Below, piece by piece: positions 54,939 through 64,000 of a DNA stretch of 64,000 nucleotides. Location of the stretch: NCBI RefSeq assembly GCF_018913465.1, contig NZ_JABAPM010000002.1:186001-250000 (forward strand). The letters run 5' to 3'. This DNA comes from Arcanobacterium phocae. GTDB taxonomy: Bacteria > Actinomycetota > Actinomycetes > Actinomycetales > Actinomycetaceae. Both the position numbers and the translations under genes were made by a program. The notes beneath the pieces were generated by a model. It was not told the origin of the DNA. It ran no database searches and saw only the letters and a program-made list of their open reading frames with translations. How positions within the stretch are numbered: the stretch's first letter is position 1; the number at the start of each line of letters is the position of its first letter.

Positions 54939-55489
54939 TATTCCACACTCATCAAAACTGAAATCACACGATCGAGGAAAACATCCACGACTTTTTCTTC
55001 ATAGGCTTTCTCATTCTTAGCCGAAGAAAAAGTAGTATTGCGGACTTCCTGAGAGGTAATCGGCTCCGCACTGTCGAAGAAAGCAATAATGCGATCCATT
55101 AATGCATCGACATCAGCAGAAGAGTAACCCGACTTCTCTGGGTGTGCAAAGCGCTGTCCGGCTGGTCGACGTAGACGTGGATATAGACTCGTTGCCCGAT
55201 CATACGTAGATCGTAGCCAGCGGTCTTCGCCTTCTTCGCGTACCCGTGCAGCACGTCGCCGCTGAATAAAAGCTCTTTCTAACCGATCTAGCGCAGCGTC
55301 GACAAGCTGTGCATGATACCCATTACGTACCCACGGAAATGAGACACGTCGTACTGTTTCTTCAGTAATTTCCTGTCCATCTTCGTAAGCTACATCGTAT
55401 GCATCTTTTGCTTGCTCCAAAAATGCATCAACCTGAGCTGGATCATACCCAGATCGGAACCAGCCAACGCGCGCAAATGTGTCATTCAT
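54938..55489 (-). CDS. DivIVA-domain protein with two GYxxxxVDxxL repeats
   Basis: 183 residues from the ATG at 55489 (GGAG seven bases upstream). Three short DivIVA-like units are readable: SGYDPAQVDAFLEQA, NGYHAQLVDAALDRL and SGYSSADVDALMDRI. There are no membrane segments. Small proteins of this type sit beside dxr/rlmN in many actinobacteria; the role is probably in polar growth or septation, unproven. The start overlaps the rlmN end by eight bases. Confidence 0.83.
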   Translation of the reverse strand: MNDTFARVGWFRSGYDPAQVDAFLEQAKDAYDVAYEDGQEITEETVRRVSFPWVRNGYHAQLVDAALDRLERAFIQRRRAARVREEGEDRWLRSTYDRATSLYPRLRRPAGQRFAHPEKSGYSSADVDALMDRIIAFFDSAEPITSQEVRNTTFSSAKNEKAYEEKVVDVFLDRVISVLMSVE

Positions 55490-56768
55490 CGATATCTCCA
55501 TTCGTAACTGCTGCCATAGCAGCAAGAGTCGAATCAAAATCTTTCGGTTCGCTACGATGCGCCTCGATGCGGGCATCGACTGCAGCTTGTGCGCGGGCAG
55601 CGCGCCGTGAAACATGATCCCGGTCTACTACTTCAGCAGCTAGCTGGCCACACGCACCGTCTATATCTGAACCACGAGTGTCTCGGATCGTCGTCGAGAT
55701 CCCAGCATCAGTCAACGTTTGAACAAAGACCCGTGTATCCGCCGTCGTAGACGCGGTCCAAATCGATCCTGGCGTCGGGTTAAGCGGAATCGGATTAACA
55801 TGCGCCCAGCCACGCCCACGCGAATTAAGCTCCGCAGCAAGAAGCTCAGCACGCCACTGATGGTCATTCATATCTTTAATCAACGCGTACTCAATCGAAA
55901 CTCGCCGTCCAGTCCGAACAAAATAATACCGTGCAGTGTCTAGTAATTCGCCAACTTTATAGCGCGAGTTAATAGGGATGAGATCGTCACGCAAACCATC
56001 ATCCGGTGCATGCAAGGATACCGCCAATGTCACTGGCAAGCCTTCGTCAGCAAGCTTCTTAATTACTGGAACCATACCAACAGTAGACACGGTTATATTG
56101 CGGGCCGACATACCAAAGCCTTCTGGCGCTGGCTCAATCATGCGGTGCAATGCATCGCGCACTGCCGGGAAATTCGCTAATGGTTCTCCCATTCCCATGA
56201 ACACGACGTTGGTTACCCGCACTGGCTCGCCAAAAATACCCTCTTCAGCAAGCTGACGTGCCTGGCGGAGCTGTTCAACGATCTCTCCGGCAGATAGGTT
56301 GCGTGTTAAACCAGCTTGGCCAGTGGCGCAAAATGGGCACGCCATGCCGCAACCAGCTTGTGACGAAATACAGAGCGTTGCACGATCGGGATACTTCATC
56401 AGCACCGACTCCACGACGGCACCGTCGAACAGTTTCCACAGCGTCTTAATAGTTACTCCGCCGTCAGCAACTTGATCACGAACTTTAGTGATGAGCTGCG
56501 GGAGCATAACGCGCGTCAAATCAGCGCGTTGAGCTTGCGGTAAATCCGTCATCTGCTCCGGGTCAACACAGCTATGCTCGAAATAATGCTTCGACAACTG
56601 GTCAGCACGAAATTGTGGGTATCCGAGATCTGCTACCAGTGCACGCCGCTCACTACGGCTAAGATCAGCCAAATGTTTTGGTGGCTTGCCATGCCGACGT
56701 TCAGTAAATGAAAGCGACGGGCGCGGCCCTTGCTCCACACGTGGCATAACCTGTTTAGTTTTCTTCAT
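55482..56768 (-). CDS. rlmN: Dual-specificity RNA methyltransferase RlmN
   Basis: Radical-SAM enzyme that methylates A2503 of 23S rRNA and A37 of tRNAs, 428 residues. The cluster motif CGMACPFCATG and the downstream MGMGEPLANF and SLHAPDDGLRD regions are intact. The protein carries an Ala/Arg-rich C-terminal tail of about 50 residues beyond the family core. Confidence 0.95.
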   Translation of the reverse strand: MKKTKQVMPRVEQGPRPSLSFTERRHGKPPKHLADLSRSERRALVADLGYPQFRADQLSKHYFEHSCVDPEQMTDLPQAQRADLTRVMLPQLITKVRDQVADGGVTIKTLWKLFDGAVVESVLMKYPDRATLCISSQAGCGMACPFCATGQAGLTRNLSAGEIVEQLRQARQLAEEGIFGEPVRVTNVVFMGMGEPLANFPAVRDALHRMIEPAPEGFGMSARNITVSTVGMVPVIKKLADEGLPVTLAVSLHAPDDGLRDDLIPINSRYKVGELLDTARYYFVRTGRRVSIEYALIKDMNDHQWRAELLAAELNSRGRGWAHVNPIPLNPTPGSIWTASTTADTRVFVQTLTDAGISTTIRDTRGSDIDGACGQLAAEVVDRDHVSRRAARAQAAVDARIEAHRSEPKDFDSTLAAMAAVTNGDIDE

Positions 56769-56804
56769 TCCAGTCCTCGAAAGCAGACGTATGTTTCTGG
56801 TTCG

Positions 56805-57698
56805 TCAGTTCACGCCGAAGCCATACGTAAGGACGACGTAGAGAATCGGTGCACAAAACAACAGTGAATCTACCCTATCGAGCACGCCACCGTGGCCTGG
56901 AAAGATCGATCCCATGTCTTTCACACCAAGATCACGTTTCAGAAGCGATTCCGAAAAGTCGCCAGCTGTAGCAAAAACCGGGGTTAGCAGCCCGATGATT
57001 AGCGCCGCATACCAAGGTAAGCCTAAAGCGAACCAGATAGTAACCCCCGCAGCGAAGAGTGCTCCGAGGAGTGAGCCAACAAAGCCCTCCCAGGATTTTT
57101 TAGGTGAAATCGAAGGTGCTATCGGATGCTTGCCAAAGGTGATGCCCGCAAGCCAGCCACCAGTATCCGATGCCACTGGGAGAAGCACGAAAGCGACGAT
57201 AGCAAGCGGGCCATTTTCAAGTGCTGCCAGGGCTACTGCAAACATCGAAAAGATACCGATCCATGCCAAGGCAAAAACCCCGGCTAAAGCATCGGTTAGG
57301 GCATTCGCCATTGGCATATAGCTACGCCACAAGACCAAGATACCACTGGCGATGAGGAATACCACCAGTCCCGCTTCTATTCCGCCGAACCAGGTTGCTA
57401 GTATCATACCTAGCCCACTTCCAAGAAGTGGGATCGCTGGAATATGAATATCGCGAGCCAGAAATGCTCCCGCAATTTCCCATAAACCAGCAAGGATGAA
57501 AGCAATCGCAAGCACTACAAAACCTTCGATTTTGTATGCTAATGAAAGCCCCACCAAGCCCAACAAGACAGCAGCCGTCAGCACTGCAGCCGGCACATTT
57601 CGCCCGGCACGCGAAGTAACCTCTTTAGGCGGACGCGGCGGGTGCGGAGTTATGCGTTCTAAAAACGAGCGAGTCGCTGTTGGACTTGGTGTAGCCAC
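56805..57698 (-). CDS. cdsA: Phosphatidate cytidylyltransferase
   Basis: Makes CDP-diacylglycerol for phospholipid synthesis, 297 residues, about eight membrane helices. The family signature (SLLKRDLGVKDMG, then IFPGHGGVLDRVDS) is near the C-terminus. It begins two bases after the frr stop. Confidence 0.95.
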   Translation of the reverse strand: MATPSPTATRSFLERITPHPPRPPKEVTSRAGRNVPAAVLTAAVLLGLVGLSLAYKIEGFVVLAIAFILAGLWEIAGAFLARDIHIPAIPLLGSGLGMILATWFGGIEAGLVVFLIASGILVLWRSYMPMANALTDALAGVFALAWIGIFSMFAVALAALENGPLAIVAFVLLPVASDTGGWLAGITFGKHPIAPSISPKKSWEGFVGSLLGALFAAGVTIWFALGLPWYAALIIGLLTPVFATAGDFSESLLKRDLGVKDMGSIFPGHGGVLDRVDSLLFCAPILYVVLTYGFGVN

Positions 57699-57700
57699 AA

Positions 57701-58258
57701 TCAGATCTCCATCAATTCCTTCTCTTTAGCCTCAAGAATAGAATCGACAGTATCGACAAACTTCTTAGTGAGGCTTTCGAGTTCTTTTTCGGCGCGCTCG
57801 ACGTCATCTTCGCCAGCTTCGCCGTCCTTCTTGATCTTATCCAGCGTTTCCTTAGCCTTACGACGAATTGCTCGAATCGAAATACGCGCATCTTCACCCT
57901 TAGTCTTGGCAAGCTTGACGTATTCCCGACGACGCTCTTCGGTAAGCGCAGGCAGGTTAATACGCAATACTTGGCCGTCATCAGTAGGGTTAACACCTAG
58001 GTCTGATTCTTGGATAGCACGCTCAATATCTTTCATCGCAGAGCGATCATATGGCGAAATAAGAACAGTACGAGCTTCCGGAACCGAAACTGTGGCCAGT
58101 TGCTGCAACGGAGTTGGCGCGCCATAGTAGTCCACAACTAGAGATGTGAATAGTTCTGGATTAGCACGACCCGAACGGATTTTCGAGAAGTCATTACGGG
58201 CAACGTCAATTGCTTTGCCCATCTTTTCTTCGGCTTCGAGTAGGGTATCGTCAATCAT
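57701..58258 (-). CDS. frr: Ribosome recycling factor
   Basis: Splits post-termination ribosomes with EF-G, 185 residues, the normal length. Landmarks are [31 protein letters not shown] and [17 protein letters not shown]. It overlaps pyrH by four bases (ATGA). Confidence 0.97.
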   Translation of the reverse strand: MIDDTLLEAEEKMGKAIDVARNDFSKIRSGRANPELFTSLVVDYYGAPTPLQQLATVSVPEARTVLISPYDRSAMKDIERAIQESDLGVNPTDDGQVLRINLPALTEERRREYVKLAKTKGEDARISIRAIRRKAKETLDKIKKDGEAGEDDVERAEKELESLTKKFVDTVDSILEAKEKELMEI

Positions 58259-59007
58259 TTTTGGTCCTTGCTGTTGGGGGTTGATGTCACTAGGGTACCG
58301 ATCTTTTCCCCGCGCAGCGCGCGAGACACGTTTCCTGGTGTACCCATTCCGAAAACGCGCATAGTCATTCCATTATCTTGGCATAACGAGAACGCTGCCG
58401 CATCTACCACTTTTAGACCGTCGTGGAGGGCTTGCTGATACGTCACTGATTCAAGCATGACAGCGTTCGGATCTTTACGTGGGTCTGCAGTGTAAACACC
58501 GTCAACCCCGTTCTTCCCTACTAACAACTCATCACACCGTAATTCGAGTGCACGTTGTGCCGAGACTGTATCAGTTGAGAAGAAAGGCATACCTGCGCCG
58601 GCGCCAAAGATAACAACACGGCCTTTTTCAAGGTGACGGATTGCCCTTAGTGGAATGTATGCTTCAGCAACCTGGCTCATCGTAATCGCCGTTTGTACAC
58701 GCGACGGAATACCTGAGTTCTCCAGGAAATCCTGCAAGGCAACAGCATTAATAACAGTGCCAAGCATTCCCATATAGTCGGCCCGAGCTCGATCCATGCC
58801 ATTTTCTTGGAGTTCGACACCACGGAAGAAATTACCCCCGCCGACGACGACAGCGACTTGCACACCAGCTCGCACAGCTTCCGCGATTTCATTAGAAATA
58901 CGACGAAGTACCGTTGTATCGAGGCCGATGTCTCCACCGCCAAATACCTCACCCGACAGTTTTAAGAGCACACGGCGTGTACCGTGTGCGGCCATATCAG
59001 CAGACAT
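58255..59007 (-). CDS. pyrH: Uridylate kinase
   Basis: UMP kinase of the amino-acid-kinase fold, 250 residues. Landmarks are [37 protein letters not shown] and [18 protein letters not shown]. In most relatives rpsB-tsf precede it; here an S4-domain gene does. Confidence 0.96.
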   Translation of the reverse strand: MSADMAAHGTRRVLLKLSGEVFGGGDIGLDTTVLRRISNEIAEAVRAGVQVAVVVGGGNFFRGVELQENGMDRARADYMGMLGTVINAVALQDFLENSGIPSRVQTAITMSQVAEAYIPLRAIRHLEKGRVVIFGAGAGMPFFSTDTVSAQRALELRCDELLVGKNGVDGVYTADPRKDPNAVMLESVTYQQALHDGLKVVDAAAFSLCQDNGMTMRVFGMGTPGNVSRALRGEKIGTLVTSTPNSKDQK

Positions 59008-59042
59008 GGTCCACCTTTCATCTAGTTAGCGCTAAGAAGATT

Positions 59043-59426
59043 CTACCCCATATGACCATAGTTCGAATTACGTCCAAGAATCCGATCCAATTCGCGTCGT
59101 TCTTTCTTCGTAGGCCTGCCAGCTCCGCGCTCTCGAGTAAAAACTGGGATAAAGAGCTTCGGGCGTTGCGGACTCAAATCGTCATAGCATTCTTGAGCGC
59201 GTGGCGCACTAGTGCGCTTCGAGATAAGCCCAGTCACTTGCAATATCCGATCAAAACCTTGGAACCTATAACGCACTTCGTCACCGATTTTCACCGGCGA
59301 GGAAGGTTTAACAACGGCACCATTAATGCGTACATGTCCTGCTTTACATTCCGCAGTAGCCAGACTGCGCGTTTTAGTTTGCCTAACCGACCACAGCCAA
59401 ACATCTATTCGAACCGTTTCACTCAT
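59043..59426 (-). CDS. S4-domain RNA-binding protein (Hsp15-like)
   Basis: 127 residues. The S4 domain (RIDVWLWSVRQTKTRSLAT, GHVRINGAVVKPSSPVKIGD) is followed by a basic tail (GAGRPTKKERRELDRIL). Hsp15 recycles 50S subunits stalled with nascent chains. It has the same orientation as pyrH, 35 bases apart. Confidence 0.88.
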   Translation of the reverse strand: MSETVRIDVWLWSVRQTKTRSLATAECKAGHVRINGAVVKPSSPVKIGDEVRYRFQGFDRILQVTGLISKRTSAPRAQECYDDLSPQRPKLFIPVFTRERGAGRPTKKERRELDRILGRNSNYGHMG

Positions 59427-59541
59427 GATATCCAGCCTAAAGGGTCACACAGATCACTACAATATTATGACCCAGCACGTATTAGTTGAAAATGAAAAGG
59501 ACTAGTATCGATCCGTACCTTCTTAGACTGAGAGAACACGA

Positions 59542-61089
59542 ATGAAGAAGAACGCAAGATCGATTCCAACCGAGCACGCTTTCACTGTGCCCGGTTCCCC
59601 ACGCATATACGATAAACGCCAGCTTCTAGCTGTACTCCTTGTGCCTCTGATGATGGCATTAGTACAGGTGAGCTCAGTGAACAACGCACTGCCAGCCCTA
59701 CGCGAGGCACTCCATTCCACCGACTCTGGTCTACAGTGGGTATTATCTGGTTATGCTCTCGCTATCGGAATTGTTCTTGTTCCAGCCGGACGATTAGGTG
59801 ACATCTTAGGACGCTCATCACTGTTCGTCGTCGGACTCACGTTGTTCACTACTATGTCTCTTGCTTGTGGGTTATCCACACATATCGTCGTACTCAATAT
59901 TTTTAGAGTATTACAAGGGATTGGCGCCGGAATTCTCTCGCCCCAAACTACTGGGCTCATCTTGCAATATTTCGAAGGTCAGGCACGCGCCAAAGCCTTT
60001 GCACTTTTCGGCTTAGTGGTTTCCTTATCCGTGGCAATCGGTCCCATCCTATCTGGGGTCTTAATCGGATGGCTCGGCAATGACCTCGGCTGGCGAGGCG
60101 GATTCTTAGTCAACGTACCGCTCGGAATAATCGGATTGTTATTGGCTATCAAATGGCTACCCTTCGGTAAAGAACGACGAACCGTGGGGCCTCACCATCA
60201 ACAAGTGCAAGCAGAATTCCGACGTCGTGAGCGCGCTGTCGGACATAAGGTTATTGAACGACGGGGCAAAATTGATATTGACCCCATCGGAGCTTCCCTG
60301 CTTTCCGTATGCGTCCTACTTATCATGCTTCCTTTTATGGTACGAACCACACCATGGATATGGACATTTTTGCCAGCAGGACTAGCGCTGACTATTTTCT
60401 GGGTGCGCTGGGAGAAACGCTACAAAGAGCGCGGACACTACCCCATGATGGATCTCGAGCTTCTCAAAATCCCAAGCTATGCGCTCGGTACACTCACTGG
60501 TTCATTATTCTTCTTGGCCGGACCTGCTGTCATGGCCATCGTCGCAATCTACCTCCAAAACGGAGTAGGCGCTATAGCCCTAAGCGTCGGGCTACTTACC
60601 TTACCCAACGCCGTATTGTCAGCGTTTGGAGCGATGTGGGGTGGACGATACGCCGTCAAACATGGTGCTGCAATTCAAGTATTATGTGCCATCATCATCG
60701 TTGCCAGCGCCATTGGGCTGGCCGGCGTCGTCTGGGGAATCGAACATGGTGCTAGTTTCTGGTGGGCAGCCATCCCCCTCGCATTCCAAGGATTCGCTTT
60801 CGGAGCATTCGGTTCAGCAAACCAAACAATAACAATGATGGACGTGCCCCACGCACACGGCGGAACTGCCGGTGGCTTTTTGCAAACAGGTCAGCGCATC
60901 GCTACTGCTATCAGCATCGCAATGGTGACTGCAGTATTCTTCGCAGGGCAAAGATCGACAACAGGAGAACCCAACTGGCTACTAGGAATGCTCCTCGCAC
61001 TAGGACTCGTTGTTTTCCTAGCTTCGCTCACTCTCACCGTTGCATCGATTATGGTCCATCAGCAACGTACTAGCCTTCGCGATAGCTGA
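59542..61089 (+). CDS. MFS drug-efflux-like transporter, DHA2 type (14 helices)
   Basis: 515 residues with about 14 membrane segments. Motif A is RLGDILGRSSLFVVG, motif C the Gly/Pro-rich GPILSGVLIGWLG. Such proteins export toxic cations or antibiotics by proton antiport. The gene is convergent with fixX and their 3' ends overlap by about 20 bases. The substrate is unknown. Confidence 0.9.
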   Translation: MKKNARSIPTEHAFTVPGSPRIYDKRQLLAVLLVPLMMALVQVSSVNNALPALREALHSTDSGLQWVLSGYALAIGIVLVPAGRLGDILGRSSLFVVGLTLFTTMSLACGLSTHIVVLNIFRVLQGIGAGILSPQTTGLILQYFEGQARAKAFALFGLVVSLSVAIGPILSGVLIGWLGNDLGWRGGFLVNVPLGIIGLLLAIKWLPFGKERRTVGPHHQQVQAEFRRRERAVGHKVIERRGKIDIDPIGASLLSVCVLLIMLPFMVRTTPWIWTFLPAGLALTIFWVRWEKRYKERGHYPMMDLELLKIPSYALGTLTGSLFFLAGPAVMAIVAIYLQNGVGAIALSVGLLTLPNAVLSAFGAMWGGRYAVKHGAAIQVLCAIIIVASAIGLAGVVWGIEHGASFWWAAIPLAFQGFAFGAFGSANQTITMMDVPHAHGGTAGGFLQTGQRIATAISIAMVTAVFFAGQRSTTGEPNWLLGMLLALGLVVFLASLTLTVASIMVHQQRTSLRDS

Positions 61090-61375
61090 TCCCCATCCCG
61101 GAATTCGGGTAATGCCAGCTCAAGGTACCAGCCGGAGCTAGTGCTAAACACGTACCGCACTCCAAGCATGCCGCATATTCAGCAGCCACAGTTCCATCAG
61201 GATTCTTCGAATACACTCGTGCCGGACAAATATGGATAAGCGTATCCGCGAAACCACTGGCAGCTAATTCTTCCTGATGAACCTCGATATGCGAAGCCTC
61301 ATCGTCAGTCATATACGAGTTGCCTGCTAACCGGCGATTAAGCGGAGGCAAGGAAAAGTTATCGCTCTGCGTCAT
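61070..61375 (-). CDS. fixX: Ferredoxin-like protein FixX
   Basis: 101 residues. ICPARVY and CLECGTCLALAP give four Cys for one iron-sulfur cluster, in the FixX arrangement. It overlaps fixC by four bases and is the last gene of the fix operon. Confidence 0.9.
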   Translation of the reverse strand: MTQSDNFSLPPLNRRLAGNSYMTDDEASHIEVHQEELAASGFADTLIHICPARVYSKNPDGTVAAEYAACLECGTCLALAPAGTLSWHYPNSGMGISYREG

Positions 61376-62673
61376 AGTGCCTTCTTCATCTTCCGGGCGA
61401 TCTTGACTAAATTCCAGATGCTCAGCTTAGAGGCCCTGAGCTTTGCTAATGCCAATGGGACGATGCGTCTACGTGGAGTCTGATCCATATGGTAAACACC
61501 GTGAAGCACATCAGCCGCGTACTGACCAATCTCGCCGTACATCTGTGGCGTCGACGCTAAAAAGTCAGGCGCATGACGGAAAGTCGCCATATCCTGGCCC
61601 AGCCACGAGGCAGCAACATTGTGCTCATAAGCTTGCAATCGAGTAACAGAATAATCCTCTGCTTCTAAAGCCTCATGCACTGCGCGGGCAGCGCACCGTG
61701 CTGATTCCGCAGCCAAATCCATTCCACGAATCGCAAAACCATTGTTAATGGTGAAACCAGCAGCGTCACCAACAATGACTGCACCGTCAAAAGCAATCTG
61801 ACCAACCATAGTCTGACCACCCTCGGCCACCATATGAGTACCATACTCTAGCAACTCACCACCAGCCAGCAGCGGCTGAATAAACGGATGGCTAATCAGA
61901 TGATCATGTAACTCCACAACATCATGCCCGGATTCGGCAAGATCCTGGGCATTGACGACAATACCTACGCTCACGGAATCCTTGTTCGTGTACATAAATG
62001 CTCCGCCTGGAACACCACGAGTAGCGTCGCCAACCAATGCGTACGCCACGCCGTCGTCGTTCCCAGCGTGGAAACGCTCCGAAACCACATCGGCGCCAAG
62101 ACGCACCACTGATTTCACACCAACGCCCAGCGTCTGCGGAGCAGGCTTCGCTCGCAAACCTGCAGCACAAGCTAAAAACGAATGAACACCATCTGCCAAG
62201 ACTACGACTTTGGCATGCAAAATATCCTCGCCGGCACGGATACCGCATACTGCGCCCGACTCACTTTTCACAAGCTCATCCACTTTGACGCCACTCATAA
62301 CAGTCACGCCAGCTTCTTCTGCCTGCTCAGCAAGCCACGGATCAAGTTTGGCACGCAAGACCGACACCGCATTCGCTGGTTGTGCTAAACGCGCGTCCCA
62401 ATAATCCATTGAAACTGCAGAATCAGCATTAAGGAGCGTCAAGACATTGCGCGTCATGCGGCGTTCTATCGGAGCTACCTGCGAAAAATCCGGAAAAATC
62501 TCATCCATGACACGTGAATAGAACACGCCGCCGGAAAGATTCTTCTCCCCTGGCTCATTGCCGCGCTCCGCTAGCAATACTTCGTGGCCGTCCTGAGCCA
62601 ACAAATAAGCAGTAGTAAGACCAGCAATACCAGCGCCCACTACTATAACGTCAAAATCGTAATCAATGCTCAC
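61372..62673 (-). CDS. fixC: FixC flavoprotein-quinone oxidoreductase
   Basis: FAD protein of 433 residues with dinucleotide motif VIVVGAGIAGLTTAYLL and NLSGGVFYSRVMDE. Later GDAAGFTINNGFAIRGMDLA is the second FAD region of the FixC/ETF-QO family. It passes electrons from the FixAB flavoprotein to quinone. Confidence 0.93.
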   Translation of the reverse strand: MSIDYDFDVIVVGAGIAGLTTAYLLAQDGHEVLLAERGNEPGEKNLSGGVFYSRVMDEIFPDFSQVAPIERRMTRNVLTLLNADSAVSMDYWDARLAQPANAVSVLRAKLDPWLAEQAEEAGVTVMSGVKVDELVKSESGAVCGIRAGEDILHAKVVVLADGVHSFLACAAGLRAKPAPQTLGVGVKSVVRLGADVVSERFHAGNDDGVAYALVGDATRGVPGGAFMYTNKDSVSVGIVVNAQDLAESGHDVVELHDHLISHPFIQPLLAGGELLEYGTHMVAEGGQTMVGQIAFDGAVIVGDAAGFTINNGFAIRGMDLAAESARCAARAVHEALEAEDYSVTRLQAYEHNVAASWLGQDMATFRHAPDFLASTPQMYGEIGQYAADVLHGVYHMDQTPRRRIVPLALAKLRASKLSIWNLVKIARKMKKAL

Positions 62674-62684
62674 AGGAATTTAGC

Positions 62685-63557
62685 TCATTTCTGCAATGCC
62701 GCAGTCAATTCCGGCAATACTTGATACAGGTCACCGACAATGCCATAATCTGCAAAATCAAACATTGTTGCGAGCTCATCATTGTTGATAGCCACGATTG
62801 TTTGGGAGTCCGTGACACCTGCAGTGTGATGGATCTGGCCTGAGGTACCAACAGCAATGTAAAGCTCGGGAGCAATAATTTGTCCCGAAATACCAATATA
62901 GTTATCGCGACGCACCCAACCATAGCCTTCGGCAAGCGGACGAGAAACGCCCATTTCGGCACCAAGAACATCCGCTAAATCCTGAGCGAGTTGGAGATCC
63001 TCTTTGTTTTCAAATCCGCGACCGGCACACACCACGCGCTCCGCGCGCGTAATATCTACCCGCGGCGTATCACTAATATCCTCCGTGATCACCCGCGCCG
63101 AATAACCTGCGCAGTCTACAGTCGCCTCGTCACCAGCTGTTCCGGTAAGCTCAGCCCCACCATCATATAGCGCCACAACCGGACCCGTAAATTCGACTGT
63201 TTCGAGTGTAATAGCGCCGAAACGAGCAACCTGCGCAGTGCCTGTGCCAAGCTGACGAACGCTCACAAGAATAGGGACGCTCAACTTTGCTGCCACAGCC
63301 CCTGCGAGGACACGTTCAGCAGGTAAATCAGCAGCCAAAATGACATCATCAGCACGAGCAGTAACAACAGCGCTAACTGCCGGAGCTAGAACTTCAGCTG
63401 GCTGACCTGCTTGTTGCGGAATCCGAATGACTGAATCAACATCAGCAACAGCCACATCACCGACTACAACGGCAGTAATAGTATCGCCGCGGTCTTTACC
63501 TAAAGCAACGAGATCAGAAATAGCTCCGTTGGTAGTAACAATCCATGTAGTTGACAT
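62685..63557 (-). CDS. fixB: Electron transfer flavoprotein alpha subunit FixB
   Basis: 290 residues. The C-terminal FAD domain has RVVCAGRGFENKEDLQLAQ, SRPLAEGYGWVRRDNYIGISG and the SGQIHHTAG motif. AAGGAAGGAAC precedes the ATG. It sits between fixA and fixC in one operon. Confidence 0.93.
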   Translation of the reverse strand: MSTTWIVTTNGAISDLVALGKDRGDTITAVVVGDVAVADVDSVIRIPQQAGQPAEVLAPAVSAVVTARADDVILAADLPAERVLAGAVAAKLSVPILVSVRQLGTGTAQVARFGAITLETVEFTGPVVALYDGGAELTGTAGDEATVDCAGYSARVITEDISDTPRVDITRAERVVCAGRGFENKEDLQLAQDLADVLGAEMGVSRPLAEGYGWVRRDNYIGISGQIIAPELYIAVGTSGQIHHTAGVTDSQTIVAINNDELATMFDFADYGIVGDLYQVLPELTAALQK

Positions 63558-63569
63558 TTTGTTCCTTCC

Positions 63570-64000
63570 TTAGAGCACGCCATCTGCACGGAGCGCAGAA
63601 ACAAGTTCATTTACTGCATCTGGTCCGGCAAAAATTGTTCGCTTACGCTCACGCTCGACTGGTTTTTGGTGCGCAACAGGTCGCACACCAGCTGGAGCCG
63701 GCTCAACATCTGCCAGCGTTAGTACCTCGACCGGAGTTTTACCTGCAGCCAGAATTTCCTTCATCGACGGTGCCGGGACACGTGCCGCATCTGATGTAAC
63801 TGCCACAACAACGGAACCAGAAACATCTACCGTGCGAGTTCCTCCAGCAACCTGCTGAGTAAGGCGATAGCCGCCGTCAAGAGGTTCAATTTTCTCTACT
63901 TGCTGGAATACCGGCCAACCAAGATAGCCGCCAAGTACCGCTGAGGTCATCGATGCTCCATTATCAATTGATGCATCACCAGTAATGACTATCGTTGCAT
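63570..64000 (-). CDS. fixA: Electron transfer flavoprotein beta subunit FixA (start cut by window)
   Basis: The reading frame runs off the right edge, with ATIVITGDASIDNGAS before the first in-window ATG. About 143 C-terminal residues are visible. GDASIDNG and LGGYLGWP are the FixA/EtfB region. FixABCX can bifurcate electrons from NADH to quinone and ferredoxin. Confidence 0.9.
   Translation of the reverse strand, partial: ATIVITGDASIDNGASMTSAVLGGYLGWPVFQQVEKIEPLDGGYRLTQQVAGGTRTVDVSGSVVVAVTSDAARVPAPSMKEILAAGKTPVEVLTLADVEPAPAGVRPVAHQKPVERERKRTIFAGPDAVNELVSALRADGVL

Noticed and set aside
1-64000. tRNA, rRNA, CRISPR arrays and transposases
   Set aside because: None was recognised on reading; a covariance-model scan (tRNAscan/Rfam) would be needed to exclude short RNAs.

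Overview
The window looks like a chromosome segment of a mid-GC actinobacterium, most likely Actinomycetaceae (Arcanobacterium/Trueperella-like). The basis is the housekeeping gene order: pyrH-frr-cdsA-rlmN-dxr-rseP-ispG-GNAT-proS, rimP-nusA-ylxR-infB-rbfA-truB-ribF-rpsO-pnp-M16 protease, RNase J and ftsK. Other hints are GTG/leaderless starts, an LAxTG-type sorting motif and a DtxR/IdeR-type iron box. The genus is an inference from gene content; no 16S or tRNA gene was seen.

Layout. 1-2323: ftsK, cut at the window start. 2458-20522 is an accessory block between ftsK and the RNase J gene: a hydroxyacid dehydrogenase, a two-component system, a decayed hipA toxin gene, a RiPP/metal-uptake divergon (6180-16360), and a three-gene Fbp-type ABC importer (16479-20522). 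20523-21126 has no intact gene; it holds two large inverted repeats and a frameshifted zinc-ribbon gene. 21127-38546 is core: RNase J, M16 protease, pnp-rpsO, ribF, truB-rbfA-infB-ylxR-nusA-rimP, plus a secreted tandem-HAD phosphatase. 39590-48309 is a second accessory block, a seven-gene maltodextrin operon. 48538-59007 is core (proS through pyrH). 59043-64000 holds an S4 RNA-binding protein, a drug-efflux-like MFS protein and fixABCX, with fixA cut at the window end.

The most interesting system is 6180-16360. A 34-residue peptide gene (12005-12109, minus strand) with an acidic leader and a His-Cys-His-His segment precedes a fused ThiF-like/YcaO cyclodehydratase and two ABC exporter half-subunits. 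Divergently there are a prolyl-oligopeptidase-like hydrolase and a complete FecBCD-type metal-chelate importer. The shared intergenic region carries two DtxR/IdeR-type boxes, each overlapping a promoter that fits one arm. My reading is an iron-responsive azoline-peptide system: make, export, re-import and hydrolyse. It may be a RiPP metallophore or a low-iron bacteriocin. The parts are seen in the sequence; the function is inferred.

The maltodextrin operon combines a secreted alpha-amylase, a lipoprotein/MalF/MalG importer without its own ATPase, two intracellular GH13 enzymes and a LacI regulator. It is transcribed from one near-consensus promoter with palindromes in the spacer and just downstream. 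fixABCX encodes an electron-transfer flavoprotein, a quinone oxidoreductase and a ferredoxin-like protein.
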